Positions 1 through 3,942 of a stretch of 6,527 nt of DNA are shown here, piece after piece. The stretch covers positions 1 through 6,527 of the forward strand of contig CALFXW010000182.1 in NCBI GenBank assembly GCA_937957805.1. The letters are read 5' to 3'. The translations under genes and the position numbers were made by a program. Source of the DNA: an uncultured Sphingopyxis sp. (lineage in GTDB: Bacteria; Pseudomonadota; Alphaproteobacteria; Sphingomonadales; Sphingomonadaceae). Every line of letters starts with the position of its first letter. Positions within the stretch are counted from its first letter, which is position 1. Below the pieces are notes generated by a model. The model ran no database searches. It was not told the origin of the DNA and saw nothing but the letters and a program-made list of their open reading frames with translations.

Positions 1-93
1 TTGGCGGCGAAGTAGCTTGGGGCGTCTTGGCGCGAACCAATTGCACTTGTGTCTCAACTTCGCCCGACACGAATATTTTGCGTTCACGACGCC
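1..93. other. Left edge, downstream of mnmA, no gene assigned
   Basis: This stretch lies past the mnmA stop codon. I see no gene that can be supported. A plus-strand frame from base 1 reads only four codons before a stop at 13-15, so the tail of an upstream gene is possible but unprovable. GGGCGTC at 21-27 and GACGCCC at 88-94 are complementary, but they lie about 60 bases apart with no U-run, so I do not call a terminator. Confidence 0.3.
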
Positions 94-1179
94 CTATCTA
101 GTTTCGGCAATCCAGCCGCCGCCAACCACCCTGTCCCCGTCATAGAGCACCGCCGCCTGCCCCGGCGCAACGCCATATTCAGGCTCGGCAAAGTGCAGCC
201 ATGTGCCATCAAAACGCGCTGCCGCCGGTTTGGCGAGCGAGCGCACTTTTGCAGCGAGCGGTCGGTTGGTTGCATCCGCCAGCATATTGCAATCGACCAG
301 CCGCGCCGCGCCAACCGCCAGCGCCGCGCGCGGGCCGACCACCACTTCATCGCGCGCCGCATCGAGCCGCAATACATAGAGCGGTTCGGCCAGACCGCCG
401 ATTTCCAGCCCGCGCCGCTGGCCAACGGTAAAATGGATGATGCCCTGATGGTTGCCCAGCACATCGCCCGCTTCATTAACGATATGCCCTGCCCGAATGC
501 CGTCGGGCCGCACGCGGCGCACGACGCTGGCATAATCGCCATTGGGGACGAAACAAATGTCCTGACTGTCGGGTTTGGCGGCAATCCCCAGCCCCAATTC
601 CCCCGCGATGCGGCGCACTTCTGTCTTGGGCATATTGCCCAGCGGAAAGCGCAGATAGTCAAGCTGACCCAGCGTCGTTGCAAAGAGGAAATAGCTCTGG
701 TCGCGCGCCGGGTCGATTGCGCGGTGCATTTCCACGCCGCCCGTCCCCATGATGCGGCGGACATAATGGCCGGTCGCCAGACAATCCCCACCCAGATCGC
801 GCGCGATGGAGAGGAGATCGGTGAACTTTGGCCCCATATTGCAGCGCACGCAGGGGATGGGGGTGCGCCCGGCCAGATAATCATCGGCAAATTGTTCGAC
901 CACCGCCTGACGAAAGGCGCTGACATGGTCGACAACATGGTGAACAAAACCCAGCCGCTGCGCGACCTGTGCCGCATCGCGAATATCCTGCCCCGCGCAG
1001 CACGCGCCCGCGCGGCGCGGCGCGCCATCGCTGTCATACAGGCGCAGCGTAATGCCGATGACATCGGCGCCCGAACGCGCGGCAAGCGCGGCAACCACGC
1101 TTGAATCCACACCGCCCGACATGGCGACGACAATCCGCCGCCCGGTTAAATCGGCACCCAGTTGAAAATCTGCCTGCAT
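94..1179 (-). CDS. mnmA: MnmA, tRNA-specific 2-thiouridylase
   Basis: MnmA adenylates C2 of uridine 34 in the wobble position of tRNA-Lys, -Glu and -Gln and inserts sulfur delivered by a sulfur-relay or cysteine desulfurase partner, in the cytoplasm. The 361-residue product has the N-terminal PP-loop ATP-binding motif SGGVDSS at residues 21-27 and ATGHY at 135-139. It has the two expected catalytic cysteines: Cys113 in PIPCVRCN (equivalent to E. coli Cys102) and Cys209 in SQDICFV (equivalent to E. coli Cys199). The C-terminal beta-barrel domain ends in the usual GGGWI. Length matches the family (E. coli about 368), so the gene looks intact. I chose ATG at 1179 because AAGG lies 9 bases upstream. 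The frame stays open to a TTG at 1209, which would add ten Arg-rich residues (371 in total) but falls at the edge of an inverted repeat. It is transcribed divergently from sciP and looks monocistronic here. Confidence 0.96.
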   Translation of the reverse strand: MQADFQLGADLTGRRIVVAMSGGVDSSVVAALAARSGADVIGITLRLYDSDGAPRRAGACCAGQDIRDAAQVAQRLGFVHHVVDHVSAFRQAVVEQFADDYLAGRTPIPCVRCNMGPKFTDLLSIARDLGGDCLATGHYVRRIMGTGGVEMHRAIDPARDQSYFLFATTLGQLDYLRFPLGNMPKTEVRRIAGELGLGIAAKPDSQDICFVPNGDYASVVRRVRPDGIRAGHIVNEAGDVLGNHQGIIHFTVGQRRGLEIGGLAEPLYVLRLDAARDEVVVGPRAALAVGAARLVDCNMLADATNRPLAAKVRSLAKPAAARFDGTWLHFAEPEYGVAPGQAAVLYDGDRVVGGGWIAETR

Positions 1180-1208
1180 GGGGCCGCGCCTTAAGCGTCT
1201 TTGCCGCA

Positions 1209-1239
1209 AAGCGCCAGTTCAGCGGAGTGAACGGCGCTT
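1209..1239. repeat. Inverted repeat in the mnmA upstream region
   Basis: AAGCGCCAGTTCA (1209-1221) pairs with TGAACGGCGCTT (1228-1239): 12 base pairs with one bulged A and a six-base loop, GCGGAG. It sits 30-60 bases upstream of the mnmA ATG on the minus strand. On that strand it is followed by TTTGCGG, a poor U-run, so a classic terminator is weak. It could be a structure in the mnmA leader, a terminator of transcription entering from the right, or a dyad operator. The right arm runs directly into TTAACC (1238-1243), which resembles a CtrA half-site and is followed by an imperfect second half, CTAA, at 1248-1251. Confidence 0.6.
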
Positions 1240-1309
1240 AACCTGTGCTAATGGGCCGTAAATTGCGTCTTTACCGGGCCTTAGCTGCTTGTCGTTTAGG
1301 GCGGTATCC

Positions 1310-1663
1310 ATGCAATGGAATCACCCCCCCCTGTTGGACAAGGCCGCACATGGCAGTCTGGCGCGCGTCGATTTTGACATGCTGCGCGTCCTCATCGCCA
1401 TGCGTCAAAACGCGCTGCCCACTGTCATCGCATTGAATCAAGCCCCCCAAAGCACCGGCGATAGCGATATCGGCGACGCAGCGCTCACCGGCGGGCGCGG
1501 CAGCTTTTTGGGCGCAACCCCGCATCATATTGCGGCAGCTACAAAAAATTCGTCTTACCTGCCCATTAACCATGCGGTTTCAGCCGATGTTCAATCCGCT
1601 GACCTATCTACCCCTCTATTCGCTGAATTGACCCCCAGTTCAGCACAACAGAGGTTCGCATGA
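1310..1663 (+). CDS. Doubtful hypothetical ORF upstream of sciP
   Basis: A 117-codon frame starts at ATG 1310 with AGGGCGG eight or fewer bases upstream (1298-1304), and its TGA overlaps the sciP ATG (ATGA at 1660-1663). I recognise no family, signal peptide or membrane segment. Over roughly the first 70 codons I estimate G+C at codon positions 1, 2 and 3 of about 67, 53 and 73 percent, a coding-like ranking. After about 1535 the bias fades and the DNA looks like a promoter region. The same DNA is open on the minus strand (1271-1528, starting at ATG 1528 or 1525; Cys-containing, no clear ribosome binding site), also unrecognised. Either frame could be a small lineage-specific gene or a decayed gene, and both could be chance. 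I list the plus-strand frame because of its ribosome binding site, but the CtrA-type site inside its 3' part argues against it. Confidence 0.2.
   Translation: MQWNHPPLLDKAAHGSLARVDFDMLRVLIAMRQNALPTVIALNQAPQSTGDSDIGDAALTGGRGSFLGATPHHIAAATKNSSYLPINHAVSADVQSADLSTPLFAELTPSSAQQRFA
1566..1573 (+). promoter_or_regulatory. Putative CtrA half-site upstream of sciP
   Basis: The exact octamer TTAACCAT occurs once in the gap before sciP, 86 bases upstream of its ATG. TTAACCAT is a known CtrA-binding half-site motif in Caulobacter, and the full box is TTAA-N7-TTAA. Here the second half, seven bases on, is GTTT (1577-1580), so only one half is good. In Caulobacter sciP itself is activated by CtrA, which makes a site here plausible. 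A matching -10 element is unclear; TATCTA at 1605-1610 is a weak candidate. Confidence 0.4.
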
Positions 1664-1959
1664 ACGAGAATCAGAACTTCCGACCCGACCGAGTGATTGG
1701 CCCCTTGGGCGAATCGCTGACGCTCGATTCGCTGCCACCGCCCAGCACGACCCGCTGGGTCGTTCGCCGCAAGGCGGAGGTGGTGGCCGCGGTCAATGGC
1801 GGCTTGCTCAGCGTTGATGAAGCGTGCGAACGCTATAGTTTGACGCTGGAGGAATTTGCCGGTTGGCAGCGCGCGATTGATCGCGCCGGTATGCCGGGGC
1901 TGCGCGTCACGCGCATCCGCCAGTATCGCGATTTATACGAACGCCAACAGCGTTTTTGA
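1660..1959 (+). CDS. sciP: SciP, small CtrA-inhibitory protein (DUF1153)
   Basis: This 99-residue protein belongs to the DUF1153/SciP family. In Caulobacter SciP is a small helix-turn-helix protein that blocks CtrA from activating its target promoters, restricting the CtrA regulon to part of the cell cycle. The family core is present almost in full: GPLGESLTLDSLPPP at residues 14-28, then RWVVRRKAEVVAAV from 32 with GGLLSVDEACERYSLTLEEF forming the HTH region (about 34-75). WQRAIDRAGMPGLRVTRIRQYR follows to residue 90. Length matches the family (Caulobacter about 93). ATG at 1660 is preceded by GAGG with a five-base spacer. Three GANTC sites (candidate CcrM methylation sites) lie in the first 71 bases of the gene, and another overlaps the stop codon. 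The gene ends in its own intrinsic terminator. Function in this organism, including which CtrA targets it affects, is inferred from the family. Confidence 0.93.
   Translation: MNENQNFRPDRVIGPLGESLTLDSLPPPSTTRWVVRRKAEVVAAVNGGLLSVDEACERYSLTLEEFAGWQRAIDRAGMPGLRVTRIRQYRDLYERQQRF
1668..1730. promoter_or_regulatory. Cluster of three GANTC sites at the 5' end of sciP
   Basis: GAATC at 1668-1672, GAATC at 1711-1715 and GATTC at 1726-1730 fall within 63 bases. GANTC is the target of the cell-cycle methylase CcrM in alphaproteobacteria. Further copies occur at 1435-1439 and 1958-1962. A regulatory role is inference: all three lie inside the coding region, and the density is only modestly above chance. 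Confidence 0.25.
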
Positions 1960-1983
1960 ATCAACGCGCTGGCCGCAATCAGG

Positions 1984-2014
1984 CGGCGTCGGGAAGTTTT
2001 CCGGCGCCGTTTTT
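1984..2014 (+). terminator. Intrinsic terminator of sciP
   Basis: The arm CGGCGTCGGGAA (1984-1995) pairs with TTCCGGCGCCG (1999-2009) across a three-base loop, with one G-U pair and one bulged G. It is followed directly by TTTTT (2010-2014). It begins 25 bases after the sciP stop codon and has the form of a Rho-independent terminator, so sciP transcription probably ends here. Confidence 0.82.
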
Positions 2015-2145
2015 GCATGGTGTTTTGCCCATGGTTTCAACGCGTTTAAGCTTTTTTCTTGTCTTTGCTCGCTGGCCATGTTCCTCTTTGCCCGTCCGGT
2101 CGCATTGACCCGCACCTTATGGAACACCCAAATGGGGAGAGTAAG

Positions 2146-2421
2146 ATGATTAGCTTCATTATCGCATTGATCGTCGGCGGCCTGATTGGCTGGATCGCCA
2201 GCAAAATCATGAATACCGACGCGCAACAGGGCATTTTCCTCAACATCGTCGTCGGTTGCGTCGGCTCGCTGCTCGGCAAATGGGCCGCCGGTGCCTTTTT
2301 CGGCATGGGTGGCATGGGGCTGCGCGACGGCATCGACATCCCCTCCATCCTCGTCGGTTTGGCGGGCGCGGTCGTGCTGCTCGGCATCATCAACCTCATC
2401 CGGCGCGGCAGCGTGCGTTAA
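2146..2421 (+). CDS. GlsB/YeaQ/YmgE-family stress-response membrane protein
   Basis: A 91-residue, strongly hydrophobic protein of the transglycosylase-associated (YeaQ/YmgE/GlsB) family of small inner-membrane proteins. The family is often linked to stress responses, but its molecular function is not known. Three membrane segments are visible at about residues 3-20, 29-53 and 66-86. The first and second carry the Gly-rich GGLIGWIASKIM and NIVVGCVGSLLGKWAAG patterns typical of the family, and the tail is basic (RRGSVR). Length fits the family (usually 80-95). ATG 2146 is chosen because GGGGAGA (2134-2140) is a good ribosome binding site and the hydrophobic core starts at once. An upstream extension in the same frame, to 2059, has no family support. 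Terminators on both sides make it a single-gene unit. I found no convincing promoter: TTGACC at 2105-2110 lacks a good -10 partner, and GGAAC at 2121 lacks the GTT partner of an EcfG general-stress promoter. Confidence 0.9.
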   Translation: MISFIIALIVGGLIGWIASKIMNTDAQQGIFLNIVVGCVGSLLGKWAAGAFFGMGGMGLRDGIDIPSILVGLAGAVVLLGIINLIRRGSVR

Positions 2422-2440
2422 AATTTTCATTTTTTGCAGT

Positions 2441-2479
2441 AAGGGGGCGGTGTTGCAGCGATGCAGCGCCGCCCCTTTT
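2441..2479 (+). terminator. Strong intrinsic terminator after the YeaQ-family gene
   Basis: GGGGCGGTGTTGCA (2444-2457) pairs with TGCAGCGCCGCCCC (2462-2475), a 14-bp stem with two G-U pairs, closed by the tetraloop GCGA (GNRA type). TTTT (2476-2479) follows, and AAG (2441-2443) can pair into it. It starts about 20 bases after the stop codon and separates this gene from the efflux operon. Confidence 0.88.
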
Positions 2480-2597
2480 GCTTTACGTCTACAACAGTTT
2501 TTCTTGGCATGGTCGCGCAAATCCGGCATAGCGCGCGCCATCTGCCCGACAGAAGGGACAATTTTGCAACAACTGCCGGGGATGGCTTGCTCCCCTC

Positions 2598-2626
2598 TTG
2601 CAGGTGGTGACTTATTACGATAATAC
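2598..2626 (+). promoter_or_regulatory. Candidate sigma-70-type promoter of the efflux operon
   Basis: TTGCAG (-35, 2598-2603) and TAATAC (-10, 2621-2626) are separated by exactly 17 bases, placing the transcription start near 2633 and a leader of about 68 bases before ATG 2701. This start would leave almost no leader for the in-frame ATG at 2641, which supports 2701 as the adaptor start. An imperfect dyad just upstream (CTGC-c-GGGGA at 2573-2582 with TCCCC-tctt-GCAG at 2591-2603) overlaps the -35 and could be an operator. The rest of the gap from 2480 to 2597 shows no gene. Matches to consensus are partial. Confidence 0.42.
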
Positions 2627-2700
2627 AGCAAGGCTCTCCAATGCCGGGATTGTGGCGATATGCGCGCACAAACAAGCGGCAGGCCGACAGGATAAAGACA

Positions 2701-3915
2701 ATGAATTATGAATCCGGAACCCTCACCCCCGCGACGGGAGACGCCGGTGGCGATGATTGGGATGCCACCATCGACACCGCGCGCGCGCGCAAACGGCGCT
2801 GGATAATGATTGCCGCCGCCGTTGCGGCGGTGCTCGTCCTCCTCTTTGCGTGGATGCAGTTTTCGGGTGGCGGTGCAGCGCAGACCGAAGCGGCCAGCGG
2901 CGGCGCGGCGGGGGATGACAGCATCCCCAGCGTCACCGTCATGGTGCCCGGGCGCACCAATGTGGAACGCATTATTTCGGCGACCGGCAACCTTGCCGCG
3001 CGGCGCGAAATGCCGGTCGGCGTTGCTGGCGAGGGCGGACAGGTCGTGCGCGTCCTTGTCGAACCGGGCCAATGGGTTGCCGCCGGTCAGGTGCTGGCCA
3101 CCATCGACCGTCAGGTGCAGGCGGGTGAAGCAGAATCGCTGTCGGCGCAGATCCGCGTGGCAGAGGCGAATGCCCGTCTGGCACAAGCCGAACTCGACCG
3201 TGCAACCGCGCTTTCCGCGCGTGGCTTTGTTTCGACCGCCGATCTGGAACGCAAGACCGCAACCCGCGATGCGGCGGCCGCACAAGTGCGCGTTGCCCGC
3301 GCCCAATTTGGGCAAAGCCGCGCGCGCATCGGGCGGCTCGACATTCGTGCGCCTGCCGCAGGTCTGGTTCTCACCCGTCAGGTGGAACCGGGGCAGGTCG
3401 TGAGCGCGGGCAGCGGGGTCTTGTTCCGCATGGCGCGCGGCGGTGAGATGGAACTGCTCGCCAATGTGACCGAGGGGGATTTGGCGCAATTGTCGGTGGG
3501 CGAACGGGTCAGCGTCACCCCGGTTGGCGGCACGCAAAGCTACACGGGGCAAATCTGGCAATTATCGCCGGTCATCAACCCCGAAACGCGGCAGGGTGTG
3601 GCGCGTGTTGCGCTGTCCTTTGCCAGCGGCATCCGCCCCGGCGGTTTTGCCGAAGCGCGGATTGTCACCGGCTCGGCCGTCGCGCCGCTGCTGCCCGAAT
3701 CCGCTGTTCTCAACGATGAACAGGGCAGCTATGTCTATGTCATCGACCGTGAGAATAAGGCGCAGCGCGTGGCCGTGACCATTGGGCAGGTTAGCGATGC
3801 GGGTGTTTCCATCCTGACAGGCCTGACCGGTCAGGAACATGTCGTGGTGAGCGCGGGTGCATTTTTAAACCCCGGCGACCGGGTGCGGCAGGTTGTCGCC
3901 CGCCGCCCGTCGTAA
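2701..3915 (+). CDS. RND efflux periplasmic adaptor (membrane fusion protein)
   Basis: This is the adaptor that links an inner-membrane RND pump to an outer-membrane channel. In the 404-residue product a basic stretch (RARKRRW, 28-34) precedes one membrane helix (about 34-53) and a Gly/Ala-rich linker. The first lipoyl half follows (about 105-136, with VEPGQWVAAGQVLATID), then an Ala/Arg-rich coiled-coil hairpin (about 138-210). The second lipoyl half (212-245, RAPAAGLVLTRQVEPGQVVSAG), beta-barrel (about 248-325, with the typical SPVINPETRQGVARV) and membrane-proximal domain (to about 400) complete it. There is no cysteine, so it is not an AcrA-type lipoprotein; it is probably held by an uncleaved N-terminal anchor with a 30-residue cytoplasmic tail. 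Start: AGGA at 2689-2692, eight bases before ATG 2701. ATG 2641 in the same frame would add 20 residues with a weaker context. The permease gene follows 27 bases later. Substrate cannot be told from sequence. Confidence 0.94.
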   Translation: MNYESGTLTPATGDAGGDDWDATIDTARARKRRWIMIAAAVAAVLVLLFAWMQFSGGGAAQTEAASGGAAGDDSIPSVTVMVPGRTNVERIISATGNLAARREMPVGVAGEGGQVVRVLVEPGQWVAAGQVLATIDRQVQAGEAESLSAQIRVAEANARLAQAELDRATALSARGFVSTADLERKTATRDAAAAQVRVARAQFGQSRARIGRLDIRAPAAGLVLTRQVEPGQVVSAGSGVLFRMARGGEMELLANVTEGDLAQLSVGERVSVTPVGGTQSYTGQIWQLSPVINPETRQGVARVALSFASGIRPGGFAEARIVTGSAVAPLLPESAVLNDEQGSYVYVIDRENKAQRVAVTIGQVSDAGVSILTGLTGQEHVVVSAGAFLNPGDRVRQVVARRPS

Positions 3916-3942
3916 TATCTGCCGAATGGGAGCGTTAGTGCC

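Noticed and set aside
21..94. Complementary GGGCGTC / GACGCCC pair as an mnmA terminator
   Set aside because: The loop would be about 60 bases, there is no U-run, and one arm overlaps the stop region. It is too weak to call.
49..1104. A 351-codon plus-strand frame opposite mnmA, and another minus-strand frame in the same region (84-1133)
   Set aside because: MnmA motifs and catalytic cysteines establish the real frame. The other two products lack any family pattern and are codon-bias shadows.
1445..1500. Several short palindromes (for example CGATATCG) considered as an RNA gene or tRNA remnant
   Set aside because: There is no cloverleaf, no T-loop consensus and no extended stem; these look like chance palindromes.
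2121..2145. GGAAC as the -35 of an EcfG general-stress promoter for the YeaQ-family gene
   Set aside because: No GTT follows at 16-17 bases, and the element lies within 25 bases of the start codon, overlapping the ribosome binding site.
1933..3561. A 542-codon open frame on the minus strand covering the end of sciP, the YeaQ-family gene and most of the adaptor gene
   Set aside because: It runs antisense to three well-supported genes and across two intrinsic terminators. Its translation is low-complexity, rich in Arg, His, Gly and Asp, with no recognisable domain. Long antisense frames are common opposite GC-biased genes.
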